DNA from: Gammaproteobacteria bacterium
GTDB taxonomy: Bacteria > Pseudomonadota > Gammaproteobacteria > SZUA-140
Direction of reading: 5' to 3'
Length of the DNA: 37,701 nucleotides
NCBI GenBank assembly: GCA_016124415.1
Contig: WGNS01000061.1
Span: 1-37,701 of the forward strand
Each line of letters opens with the position of its first letter. Positions within the stretch are counted from its first letter, which is position 1. The notes below the pieces were generated by a model, which saw nothing but the letters and a program-made list of their open reading frames with translations, did no database searches and had not been told where the DNA came from. The translations under genes were made by a program, and so were the position numbers. Shown one piece after another: positions 1 to 10,528 of the stretch.

Positions 1-40
1 CGGCTGGCGCTTTCAGCTCGACAACGTTACTCTCGTTCAT
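1..40 (-). mobile_element. Possible 5' end of an IS256-like transposase gene, truncated by the window edge (MNESNVVELKAPA...)
   Basis: Minus-strand ATG at 40 gives MNESNVVELKAPA, resembling N-termini of IS256-type transposases; only 13 codons are visible. Confidence 0.35.
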
Positions 41-110
41 AGCGGTGTACATCTCCTGTTGGTTGTTGATCCGTCAAGATCAATCAACAGGGTACACCGC
101 TTAATTAGTC

Positions 111-467
111 AGCCTATACACCAGAAATCAGCATAGCTCTACCGACTCGTTCCTAGCATCATTACTCAATAGTCATGCTGCGGCTGTACGTGACCCAAAT
201 AACGAACTCGTACATCTTTACGAAATCCGAGATGCTCTCACGAAGAAGTTTGGCGGCGATAAAGCCACACGAACGGCACTTAGTATTGGCAGCACAGCGT
301 GGAGTCGTTTCGGGCAATTGTGCAATGATGAACCACTGAGGCAAGGTCGTCACCGCGGTAAAGCAGGAGGCAACCTCCGAGATGCAACTGAAGTTGAGCT
401 GAGTCAAGCACGAGAATTCGTCCGATGCTTGATCGAAGCCTATCTTCGACACCTCGAAGGACAATAG
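111..467 (+). pseudogene. Hypothetical protein remnant (...VRDPNNELVHLYEIRDALTKKFGGDKATRTALSIGSTAWSRFGQLCNDEPLRQGRHRGK...)
   Basis: Open frame from TAG at 108-110 to TAG at 465-467, about 118 codons with protein-like composition but no in-frame ATG/GTG/TTG at a plausible 5' position; missing from the ATG-based ORF track. Confidence 0.4.
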
Positions 468-595
468 TGCCAAAAGGGGTCGGTGACAAATGATAATCAT
501 TGCGATTCACCCCCCCCCCTTTACTTCCATCTCTCTCCCTAAAAGATCTATCACTTAAATAGAAATACCGCCTTTCGCAAATGGCCGAACTAGGG

Positions 596-1216
596 CTACT
601 TCGCCCGCCGAGCATAGTAAGCCGCAACCCCCGGCTCCGCCGCCACCCGCTCCATGTGCCGGACCAAAGCCGGGGCAAGCCTGTCCGCCAGGTCGACAGG
701 TACGTGGTCTTGTTCCCCCGACCTCAGGCGCTTGAGCCAGACATACGCCTTCAGGTCGGCCACGGTCAGATGCCCGCCGGCGAAATACTGGCCCCCTGCG
801 GCCTCGAGGCGCTTGTCCAGCAGTTGCAGGCAGCGGGTATACATGCCGTCGACCAAGTCCTTGCGCGCAGACTTGAGCTCATCGCCCTCGAGCCGCATCG
901 TACGCCCGAAGGCAAGGACGGCGTCCTCGACGATATCCATGACCTCGTCGCACAGGAAGGCTTGCCAGGGATCGGAAGGATAGAGGCCGGTCAGCTTACC
1001 GACATAGCGGCACATGGCATTGCTCTGGGTATAGGCAACGCCATCGATCTCGAACACCGGCAGGGCGTTCAACGGCGTACCGGCGCGCATCTCCTTGAAC
1101 TCGGCGAAGGAAAGCCGATGATCCTCAAACTCGATTCCACCCAAGGACAGGGCAAGGCGAATGGGTTCCGCACGCCCGCCGTCGATATCGAAATAGCTGA
1201 TCTTGAATTTGGCCAT
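596..1216 (-). CDS. Glutathione S-transferase (sigma-like)
   Basis: MAKFKISYFDIDGGRAEPIRLALSLGGIEFEDHRL...SNAMCRYVGKLTGLYP; GST N-terminal thioredoxin-like and C-terminal helical pattern. Start at 1216 favoured by GAGAGGA upstream. Confidence 0.88.
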   Translation of the reverse strand: MAKFKISYFDIDGGRAEPIRLALSLGGIEFEDHRLSFAEFKEMRAGTPLNALPVFEIDGVAYTQSNAMCRYVGKLTGLYPSDPWQAFLCDEVMDIVEDAVLAFGRTMRLEGDELKSARKDLVDGMYTRCLQLLDKRLEAAGGQYFAGGHLTVADLKAYVWLKRLRSGEQDHVPVDLADRLAPALVRHMERVAAEPGVAAYYARRAK

Positions 1217-1254
1217 GTCGTTCCTCTCAGTTTCCATACACCCGCAACATCGCT

Positions 1255-1287
1255 GGGGTCAGTTCCCGCATCGTTGCACTGAACCCC
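1255..1287. repeat. Imperfect GGGGTCAGT...ACTGAACCCC palindrome
   Basis: GGGGTCAGTtcccgcatcgttgcACTGAaCCCC read directly, with a one-base bulge. Confidence 0.5.
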
Positions 1288-1512
1288 CGCACTCTCGGGT
1301 CAGTATACCCTCTCCCACCAAAAGGCAGTATTTAGCGGGCGGCACGAAAATGGGGCCAGTTTTATTTTTGACAGATAGCCCCGCATCCGAAAGGAGGATA
1401 AATCCGTATTCCTTTCGGGAATAACGAGCGATAACCAATAGTCACCTCGCCCAGTAACAATCAGTTACCGAGCACTTGCGAAACGGGAAAGGATGAGCGC
1501 GTTAGATCATGG

Positions 1513-1532
1513 ATTCCCGCCTGCGCGGGAAT
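1513..1532. repeat. 20-bp perfect palindromic repeat ATTCCCGCCTGCGCGGGAAT (dRS3-like, encodes the familiar MDSRLRGND artefact)
   Basis: Fits the ATTCCC-N8-GGGAAT pattern; creates a spurious N-terminal extension to the EttA ORF. Confidence 0.7.
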
Positions 1533-1612
1533 GACGACTCCTGCCCGAGAATAGTCTGTAACGACGGCTCTTGGCCGATTGTGCCAAGTGGACGGCTTTG
1601 GGAGGTCCATAG

Positions 1613-1628
1613 AGCCCCGAAAGGGGCT
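1613..1628. repeat. Small perfect hairpin AGCCCC-GAAA-GGGGCT with GNRA-type loop
   Basis: Direct reading; lies in the untranslated region upstream of ettA. Confidence 0.5.
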
Positions 1629-1742
1629 AGACGGCTAGAAGCGACCGTTGCAGACGTTCTGAGGGCCGGATGTCTAGCAAAGTGCGCGCTTTGCGGTAAG
1701 CTATGGCCTTTCATCCATCCGTACGGAAAGAACACGAAACCC

Positions 1743-3407
<1,665 letters not shown>

Positions 3408-3422
3408 AAAATGTAAAATGGC

Positions 3423-3456
3423 TCAGGTACAAATTAACGAGTTATTTTGTACCTGA
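3423..3456. repeat. Palindromic element TCAGGTACAAATTAACGAGTTATTTTGTACCTGA
   Basis: Near-perfect inverted repeat between convergent ettA and the GSCFA gene; may act as a bidirectional terminator or REP-like repeat. Confidence 0.6.
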
Positions 3457-3490
3457 CCCCAACTAGTGATATGCAGCGCAATAGCTGCGA

Positions 3491-4864
3491 CTAGGCTCCT
3501 TTGACGACGCTAAACTTCTCAACAAACAGCGAAGTCATGACCCCAACGACTTCCTCCGACACGTGGCCTGTCGAGCCGTCCTCTTGGCCGTACATCGGGC
3601 CCAGGTAGGCTCCCAACCAGCGTATCGCCTCGAAAGCGGGCCAATAGGTTACGCCCTCCTTTTCCGCCTGAATGACTTCATTGACGGCCACTCTCAAGGT
3701 TGATTTGGAGAGACAGTCGGCCTGGAACGCGGACGCTTCGCCGAAGGTGGCGTTGAGCGGGACAGGGGAAACGGACGCGACGAAATGGATATTGCGGTTG
3801 ATTTCCCGGATGGAATTGATGATGTAGCGAATATTGGCGACGTTCTCTTGCACGCCGGTATTCCGATATACGAAGTTCGACATCAGCTCCGTGATATCCA
3901 CCTGCCCCGGAATCGCGATCTCCCCTGTCGTGGGATGAAAAAAAGCGGGCGCGACGCCCAAGGTATAAATCAGAACGTCCGCCGTCCTGATTTTCTCCAA
4001 CGTCTCCACGGGGTTCGTGGCGGACATCACACCTTTGATCTGCTCGACGCCTCGGGACGGATTCTTTCCCAAGATCCAGTCGAGCAAATAACGGTTGGAG
4101 TAGCTATTGTTGATTTGCTCGCCGATGGCGATGGTTTGAGCATCGTAGCCTTCTTCCTTGAGCCGGTTGGCGACATGCGCGGCAAAGCAGGATCCCATCG
4201 TGACGATCTTGCTGTCTTCCCGCAAAATCTTCGGGTACTCATGGCGGGACAGCACGTGTTTCCTGACGGCCTCCTCGATCGTTCGTCCCAGCTTTTCGGG
4301 CGTGGATGGCCACCGCGACAATCGTTTTTTCGTGTGGGTGTGCTTGTGTTTCAGCGCCTGAAGCGCGGTGAGGTGTGCGCTCGCAACGTTGTTATCGGGT
4401 TTTATGACCTGGGCCTGGCTGAAATGCGATTCCGCCGCCGCGTAGTTCTCCGCCTCGACCGCGGCAAGTCCGGCCTGAATCTGCAATTTCTCGTTGTCGG
4501 GTTGCAGTTCTACGGCGCGCGCCAAAGGATCGTACGAATCGGCGCGCCGTCCCTGAAGGGTCATCGTAACGGCCAATTGCTCGTAAAACTGGGGATTGTT
4601 GGGATCGATCCTGGTGGCGATTTCCGCATATTTCTCGGCTTCGGCAAAAACGCCGCTTCTCGATTCGTGGTACTCCTTGGAGCACATCGCTTGGGACAGC
4701 AAGAAATAGGAGTGGGCCCAATTCGGTTGCAAATCGATCGCCTGCCGAAACAAGCCCACCGATTCCGACACCTTGCCGTCGTTAAAGGTCTGGGCGGCCT
4801 TTTTGATGCATTCGATTGCAGCGGACATGGAAGTATCGGTGGTATTGTTTTGCCGGTTCTCCAA
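3491..4864 (-). CDS. TPR-repeat protein with C-terminal GSCFA domain
   Basis: N-terminal TPRs (NWAHSYFLLSQAMCS..., DPNNPQFYEQLAVTM..., QPDNEKLQIQAGLAA...) followed by IVTMGSCFAAHVANRLKEEGYDA...NSYSNRYLLDWI. Confidence 0.85.
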   Translation of the reverse strand: MENRQNNTTDTSMSAAIECIKKAAQTFNDGKVSESVGLFRQAIDLQPNWAHSYFLLSQAMCSKEYHESRSGVFAEAEKYAEIATRIDPNNPQFYEQLAVTMTLQGRRADSYDPLARAVELQPDNEKLQIQAGLAAVEAENYAAAESHFSQAQVIKPDNNVASAHLTALQALKHKHTHTKKRLSRWPSTPEKLGRTIEEAVRKHVLSRHEYPKILREDSKIVTMGSCFAAHVANRLKEEGYDAQTIAIGEQINNSYSNRYLLDWILGKNPSRGVEQIKGVMSATNPVETLEKIRTADVLIYTLGVAPAFFHPTTGEIAIPGQVDITELMSNFVYRNTGVQENVANIRYIINSIREINRNIHFVASVSPVPLNATFGEASAFQADCLSKSTLRVAVNEVIQAEKEGVTYWPAFEAIRWLGAYLGPMYGQEDGSTGHVSEEVVGVMTSLFVEKFSVVKGA

Positions 4865-5344
4865 TTTCAGTCCTCCCCAGGCGAAAGATTTGACTAAGAA
4901 AAACGCCTCAACGATAGATCGCTCGACCGCTTTTATAAGGCCGCGCTTGCCCTGCGTCGAACCCGGGGAAACTCTGCCGGGCTCAAGCTGGCGGGCATTC
5001 TATCATCATTAAGGAAGGCGAAGCCCCTTTCAGCGGCTCCTCGGCAGGTTCGGGTCATAGGCCAGAGGGTCGCAACGAGCTCGGCTGTCCGCTTTGCACG
5101 CTCACATCGCACCACCTGGTGACAAGCCCGGGACGGTATACCTGTTCCCATCTGGGAGATTCACTCAGTGGATCGGCGCCCTTTTCGCTTGTAATATCCC
5201 CGAAACGCTCGATCGGGATAGGTCGCGTGCGATTGCGCCCTCAAGTGAAACCTACCCCGCAATTCGCACCGGCTTAAGCGACAGTAAATTTATCGGGCGC
5301 TATAATGAGCCCACAGAGTAAACGGGATTGGCTGCCTGGGAGAT

Positions 5345-5896
5345 ATGAACAAGCTTCGTTCAAGTCGTATCGGCGGCGCCCTGCTCATGGTCGCCGCGTT
5401 ATTGGGCAATTCGCCGATTGCCCTGGCCCAATTGCATTGCGATCATTCCCTGCCCTCCAACACTCCGTTGGCATCCTTCACCATCAGCGACGACGGAACA
5501 GTCATCGATCAGCGCAACGGCTTGATGTGGATGCGTTGCGCCTTGGGGCAGACCTGGTTCGACGGCAAGTGCTCCATCGCCGTTGAACGGTTCGAGTATC
5601 AAGAGACGGAGCCCGCCGTCGGCGAGTTCAACGACATCGGCGGTTTCGCGGGTTATCGGGATTGGCGAATGCCGACCATTGAGGAACTTTACAGCATCGT
5701 CGAGCAGCGCTGCTTCTCCCCCACGATCGACCAGACGCTTTTCCCGCAAACGCCGATCACCGGCTACTGGACATCGACGCCCGACCCCGGCTACGCCGCG
5801 GGCGCCATGCTCATTCATTTCCACAACGGCATTCGTTACATGGGCAACAAGGACCAGGGCTGGGCCTTACGTTTGGTCCGGGATGTCAAAAACTAA
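5345..5896 (+). CDS. Exported DUF1566 (Lcl C-terminal) domain protein
   Basis: Signal peptide MNKLRSSRIGGALLMVAALLGNSPIALA; DUF1566-like NGLMWMRCALG...FAGYRDWRMPTIEELYSIV...YWTSTP...ALRLVRD. Confidence 0.82.
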   Translation: MNKLRSSRIGGALLMVAALLGNSPIALAQLHCDHSLPSNTPLASFTISDDGTVIDQRNGLMWMRCALGQTWFDGKCSIAVERFEYQETEPAVGEFNDIGGFAGYRDWRMPTIEELYSIVEQRCFSPTIDQTLFPQTPITGYWTSTPDPGYAAGAMLIHFHNGIRYMGNKDQGWALRLVRDVKN

Positions 5897-5902
5897 CGAT
5901 CG

Positions 5903-5970
5903 GTAGGTCGGCCCCCAACGTTAGGCGTCTGGCCGATGTTGGGCTTCCTTCGTCAGCCCATTAACCTACG
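5903..5970. repeat. Intergenic palindromic repeat of the GTAGGT...TGGGCTGACGAAGGAAGCCCA type
   Basis: TGGGCT...AGCCCA stem (5940-5960) flanked by GTAGGT (5903) and ACCTAC (5965-5970). Confidence 0.5.
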
Positions 5971-6132
5971 CTTCTCTGATTCCCCGCCGAATTCCCACAC
6001 GGTTGGTGACAATACTCACATACAGCGCCTCTTCGTTGACCGACTATGACCTCGTGTCGGCTGGATAGGCGGCGGCATACCCGGGCCGCAAATCCCGCCG
6101 ACCTTAATCAACGGCGATAAGAGGAGGTCGAC

Positions 6133-7173
6133 ATGAACACGAAAAGCCATGCGCTATGCATCGCCGCACTGCTGGTTGGCCTCACGGCCCCCGCCTTCGC
6201 GGCGTTCGAACCCCTACCGCTGCAACCCCCACCGGCCCCGCCCGATAACCCACCCACTGCGGCCAAGACGGCGCTCGGCAAGCAACTCTTTTTCGATCCC
6301 CGGCTGTCGGTCGACAACACGCTCTCCTGCAACTCATGCCATGACGTGACGGGCAACGGCACCGAAAGCAGTTCGGTCTCGACCGGCGTCGGCGGACAAC
6401 ACGGTTCGCGGTCCGCGCCGACGGTCTGGAACGCGGCGTTCCTGAGCGCGATGTTCTGGGACGGCAGGGCCAAGTCGCTTGAGGAACAAGCCCAGGGACC
6501 GATCCTGAATCCGATCGAGATGGGCATGCCGCACAAGGAGGCCACGGTGGAGCGCATCCGCAGTATCCCCGGCTATCGCAAGCAATTCGCAGAGGTGTTC
6601 GGCGGCACGGAGCCGGTGACGATGACGAACATTGCCAAGGCCATCGCAACCTATGAGCGCACCCTGATCACGCCGAACGGCCTGTTCGATCAATACCTGC
6701 GGGGCGACAAGAGCGCGATGTCCGACGAGGCCCTGGCCGGCATGCATGAGTTCGAGAACCTGGGCTGCGTGCGCTGCCACACCGGTCCGGCCTTCGCGGG
6801 GCCTAGGAATATGCCGAGAGGCGACGCCTTCGTCGAATGGTTCCCGGCGTTCTCCTCGCGCTACGACAAGGAGTTCCACCTCAAGGACGACCTGGGCATC
6901 AACCAGGGCATGCTCCCGAGACCGCACGCGGGCAGATGGAGAGTACCGTCTTTGCGCAATGTGGCCCTCACGGCGCCCTACTTCCATAACGGTTCCGTGA
7001 AGACCCTGAACCAGGCCGTGCGCGTCATGGCCAAGGTGCAGCGCAACATCGAATTGACCGACGAACAGGCGGCGCGCCTGGTCGCGTTCCTGACGACGCT
7101 GACCGGGCAGTTCACGGTCCAGAACCCGCCCGAGCTGCCCCCGGATCCGGATACCGGCGAGAAAACGAAGTAG
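6133..7173 (+). CDS. Di-haem cytochrome c peroxidase family protein (MauG/CcpA-like)
   Basis: Signal peptide; two CXXCH motifs (CNSCH, CVRCH); LGKQLFFDPRLS...PTVWNAAFLSAMFWDGRAKSLEEQA. Confidence 0.93.
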   Translation: MNTKSHALCIAALLVGLTAPAFAAFEPLPLQPPPAPPDNPPTAAKTALGKQLFFDPRLSVDNTLSCNSCHDVTGNGTESSSVSTGVGGQHGSRSAPTVWNAAFLSAMFWDGRAKSLEEQAQGPILNPIEMGMPHKEATVERIRSIPGYRKQFAEVFGGTEPVTMTNIAKAIATYERTLITPNGLFDQYLRGDKSAMSDEALAGMHEFENLGCVRCHTGPAFAGPRNMPRGDAFVEWFPAFSSRYDKEFHLKDDLGINQGMLPRPHAGRWRVPSLRNVALTAPYFHNGSVKTLNQAVRVMAKVQRNIELTDEQAARLVAFLTTLTGQFTVQNPPELPPDPDTGEKTK

Positions 7174-7184
7174 TTTGTTCCGGG

Positions 7185-7215
7185 CCCCCTTCTCCTCCCC
7201 GCGAGGGGAAGGGGG
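7185..7215. terminator. GC-rich hairpin between convergent cytochrome c peroxidase and HPP genes
   Basis: CCCCCTTCTCCTCCCCGCGAGGGGAAGGGGG inverted repeat; no clear T-tract. Confidence 0.45.
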
Positions 7216-7247
7216 TTAAGCTTTCCACCTGCGCGGATACGAATGCC

Positions 7248-7796
7248 TCAATACCAGATTTCGGGATAGCGCCGCGTTTCCGGAACATTGTTCACCAGCA
7301 GCGCGATGACGAGCAGGATCAAGGGCCCGACGGTCGCCGGCACGAATACGTAGTAATACCCCAACGCATGAATATCCGGTGAACCGACCACGGCGATCAA
7401 CGCCGTCGCTCCGCCCGGCGGATGCAGGGTGCGCGTCAAATGCATAAGGGCGATCGCCGTCGCGACCGCGGTGGCCTCGGCGAGATGGGGATAGGGATGA
7501 AGCAGCTTCCAAACCGTCACACCCACGATGGCCGATAGGATGTGCCCGCCGATCAGGTTGCGCGGCTGCGCCAGTGGACTGCGTACGGCGCCGTAAAGCA
7601 GTACGGCGGATGCCCCCAGCGATCCGATCACCAGCGTCGAGTCGTGACGATTGAAGAAGAAATGACTAAGGACGCCCAACGCGCCGATCCCGAGAAACGC
7701 CCCCAGCCACGACCACCAGATCTCGCTGTTGCTTACCCGCGGCGGGCTCCCTCTCGTGGTGCCACGCATTTTTCTGAAGTACTCCCTCAAGGTCAC
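7248..7796 (-). CDS. HPP family integral membrane protein
   Basis: Four-TM-like sequence with ATAIALMHLTRTLHPPGGATALIAV. GTG start at 7796 overlaps the upstream stop (GTGA), with SD-like GGAGGGG. Confidence 0.85.
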   Translation of the reverse strand: MTLREYFRKMRGTTRGSPPRVSNSEIWWSWLGAFLGIGALGVLSHFFFNRHDSTLVIGSLGASAVLLYGAVRSPLAQPRNLIGGHILSAIVGVTVWKLLHPYPHLAEATAVATAIALMHLTRTLHPPGGATALIAVVGSPDIHALGYYYVFVPATVGPLILLVIALLVNNVPETRRYPEIWY

Positions 7797-8431
7797 AACA
7801 GCCCCTCCAGGTGACACGCCTTGAGGAAGTCGTCGCGCGTGAGCATTCCCAAAAGACATCCCTTGTCGTCGACGACCGGCATACCCCTGCCCTCGTGGGC
7901 ATGAAACGCCCCCACGATATCGATGAAACCGCTGTCCCTTTCGAGCGTCGCGACGTCCGCGGTCATGATGGCGCACACCGGCGTCTCCTTGCCCAGGAGC
8001 GCGAACGAATCGGGGGCGTCACTCAAGCGCAACAACAGCTCCATGAAAGTATCCGCCCGCAGCCAACGCAGAAAATCGGTTTCCGTGAGCATTCCGACGA
8101 TCTGACCATCGGAATTCACGACGGGCAAGCCGCTCATGCCTTGGCGGGACATCGCGGCGGCGGCCGCTTCGAGCGTCATGCTCGGTTGCAACGACTCGAA
8201 ACCCGTACGCATGAGTCTGTCGGCGCGCATGTTCTTGAAGACGCGCGCCAACGCATGCCTATGAGCCAAGTGATACAACAAACGAAAGTCTTCGGTACTA
8301 ACGTCGAGATATCCCGAGATCTCGGCCATCGCGTCGAGGATGTCCTCGTCGCTGAGTTCGAGTTCGGGAACGTTGTTGTTGCCGTCACGCAACGACGGCG
8401 TGTCGGCACCGCCATTGATGTCATGAATCAT
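7793..8431 (-). CDS. CBS-domain protein (two CBS motifs) translationally coupled to HPP
   Basis: LEAAAAAMSRQGMSGLPVVNSDGQIVGMLTETDFLRWL and GFIDIVGAFHAHEGRGMPVVDDKGCLLGMLTRDDFLKA. Confidence 0.88.
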   Translation of the reverse strand: MIHDINGGADTPSLRDGNNNVPELELSDEDILDAMAEISGYLDVSTEDFRLLYHLAHRHALARVFKNMRADRLMRTGFESLQPSMTLEAAAAAMSRQGMSGLPVVNSDGQIVGMLTETDFLRWLRADTFMELLLRLSDAPDSFALLGKETPVCAIMTADVATLERDSGFIDIVGAFHAHEGRGMPVVDDKGCLLGMLTRDDFLKACHLEGLL

Positions 8432-8722
8432 CGCGAGGTCCGAAAGGCTGATCGACGATCCCTTACCGGGAAACCAACATGCACTCAGGCAACGGCCTGC
8501 AATATCCCTGCCTATTACATGTATTTTTAATACATTTTATTGTATCCGACTTGGCCCTCGAAGCGCAAAAGGACCAAACGGGTGAGACTCGATTGACGGC
8601 ACCCGGACCGAAAAGCCTGGGAGCATGAGAAGACGAACCGAGCCACGGATGGAGTGCCTTCAGAACTCAAGGGCGATACCATGGTCTGATCTGTCGTCAT
8701 CACCGATACCCAAGGAGCACCC

Positions 8723-9325
8723 ATGGCCGATTTGTTCGACGAAAAATCAAAAGACTGGGACACCAACGATATGATCCGGGCGCTGTCGTCGGGCGTCGGA
8801 TCCGCCATTCTGAAGAACGTACCGCTCGATCCGAAGATGTGCGTCATGGACTTCGGCGCGGGCACGGGCCTCATCAGCACGCAGATCGCGCCGCACGTCA
8901 AAAAAATCGTCGCCGTGGACATTTCCGTTGCGATGCTGGAAAAGCTCGCCGCCAAGGAGGAACTGCGCGGCAAGGTGGACATCGTCCGCCAGGACCTGCT
9001 GGATTCGCCCACGATCGGCAAGTTCGACCTCATCGTCAGCGCCATGGCGATGCATCACGTCGAGGATACGGAACGGCTCATCGCGACCTTCGCCGAACAC
9101 CTGGACCCGGGCGCCGGGATCGCCCTGGCCGATCTCGACGCGGAGGACGGTACCTTCCATCCGCCGGAGACCGAAGGGGTGTTTCACCTCGGTTTCGAAC
9201 GCGACGCCCTGAGAGGTATCCTGGCGCGGCACGGCTTCACCGATATCACGTTCCGTACCGCACACACGGTCGACAAGGAAAGCGGACGGTATCCGGTGTT
9301 CCTGGTTACGGCCACGAAGCAATAG
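8723..9325 (+). CDS. Class I SAM-dependent methyltransferase
   Basis: CVMDFGAGTGLISTQIAPHVKKIVAVDISVAMLEKL...DLIVSAMAMHHVED. Confidence 0.92.
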   Translation: MADLFDEKSKDWDTNDMIRALSSGVGSAILKNVPLDPKMCVMDFGAGTGLISTQIAPHVKKIVAVDISVAMLEKLAAKEELRGKVDIVRQDLLDSPTIGKFDLIVSAMAMHHVEDTERLIATFAEHLDPGAGIALADLDAEDGTFHPPETEGVFHLGFERDALRGILARHGFTDITFRTAHTVDKESGRYPVFLVTATKQ

Positions 9326-9394
9326 CCGCCGACTATCGCGACGCGCCGCCAAGGCCTACAATCCCGCCACAACCCGGCAAGGAGAATCGCCTCG

Positions 9395-10021
9395 ATGACC
9401 GACCTCGTCTTATACACCAACCCTCAATCCAGGGGACGCATCGCGCACTGGATGCTGGAAGAACTCGGACGCCCGTACGAGACCGTATGGATCGAATTCG
9501 GTCCGCCGATGCGCGAGGGCGCGTACCTCGACATCAACCCGATGGGCAAGGTCCCCGCGCTCAAACACGGCGACCTTGTCGTCACCGAAACGCCCGCCAT
9601 CTGCGCCTACCTGGCCGACTGTTTCCCGGAAGCCGGACTGATGCCGCCCGCCGGCGATCCCGCCCGCGCGGCCTACTACAGGTGGATGTTCTTTGCCGCA
9701 GGCCCCCTGGAAACGGCGATCACGGCGAAGGCGCTCGATTGGACGGTGCCTAAGGGAAAGAGCGGGCTCACGGGGTTCGGCAGTTACGAAAAGACCCTTG
9801 AAGTCATTGAGGGCGCGCTAAAGCCCGGCCCTTATATCTGCGGGGAACGGTTCACGGCCGCCGACGTCTACGTCGGCTCGCAACTGAGCTGGGGCATGCG
9901 CTTCGGGATGATCGACAAACGCCTGAGTTTCGAGGCCTACGTCGCGCGGCTAAACGATCGTCCCGCGGCCAGAAACGCGCGCACCATCGCCGAAGAGCAA
10001 CTCAAAAAGACGCAACCCTGA
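9395..10021 (+). CDS. Glutathione S-transferase family protein
   Basis: LVLYTNPQSRGRIAHWMLEELGRPYETVWIEF...INPMGKVPALKHGDLVVTETPAICAYLAD. Confidence 0.92.
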   Translation: MTDLVLYTNPQSRGRIAHWMLEELGRPYETVWIEFGPPMREGAYLDINPMGKVPALKHGDLVVTETPAICAYLADCFPEAGLMPPAGDPARAAYYRWMFFAAGPLETAITAKALDWTVPKGKSGLTGFGSYEKTLEVIEGALKPGPYICGERFTAADVYVGSQLSWGMRFGMIDKRLSFEAYVARLNDRPAARNARTIAEEQLKKTQP

Positions 10022-10065
10022 GCGCTATCGGAAACGAACGTCCAACGGGAAGCGGAGAAAGATAC

Positions 10066-10175
10066 AAACCGGACGCCCACAAGAATCACCCCTACGAGTT
10101 CCCCCCCGTGCACCCCCCCGGTGCAAAAGCCCGTAAGGGTGATTCTTGTATTCGCCCGGTTTGCGCACAAACCGG
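10066..10175. repeat. Large nested inverted repeat with alternative overlapping hairpin
   Basis: Left arm 10066-10096 pairs with right arm 10132-10162 (~26/31 by eye, ACAAGAATCACCC/GGGTGATTCTTGT core perfect); apex TGCACC-CCCCC-GGTGCA; separate perfect CCGGTTTG-CGCA-CAAACCGG at 10156-10175. Confidence 0.75.
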
Positions 10176-10528
10176 TCTCTGCCGGATGGGAAATAAGCAC
10201 CCTCATTCCACCCGGAGTCAAAGCCCCAACAACGCTGAGTGATCCCCTATAGTATTTGAAGATCGCCCAAGGTGCAAAAAACCGATCCCCCGCGTGCCCG
10301 ATAAACCGCCTTAGGGGCAATAAGCCATGCAAGTTACGGCACTAAATATGGGATTCACAGCTATATTTGCGTCGAAATTCGTTCACGGATACGTCATGCA
10401 AGATGCGAACCAGTTAACACGATTCCCTTGAAGGTCATATAGTTACGCCACCTCTGGGATTACGAATCCCGAAAAAGTGTTAAAAAAGGTGACACTTTTG
10501 TGACGGCCAGACCTTCTGAAAATCCGGT

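Noticed and set aside
1509-1742. N-terminal extension of the EttA ORF (MDSRLRGNDDS...)
   Set aside because: Produced by translation through the ATTCCC-N8-GGGAAT palindrome and hairpin-rich leader; the true EttA start MAQYVMSM is at 1743.
3785-4897. 370-aa plus-strand ORF antisense to the TPR-GSCFA gene
   Set aside because: Shadow ORF in high-GC DNA; the opposite strand encodes recognisable TPR and GSCFA motifs.
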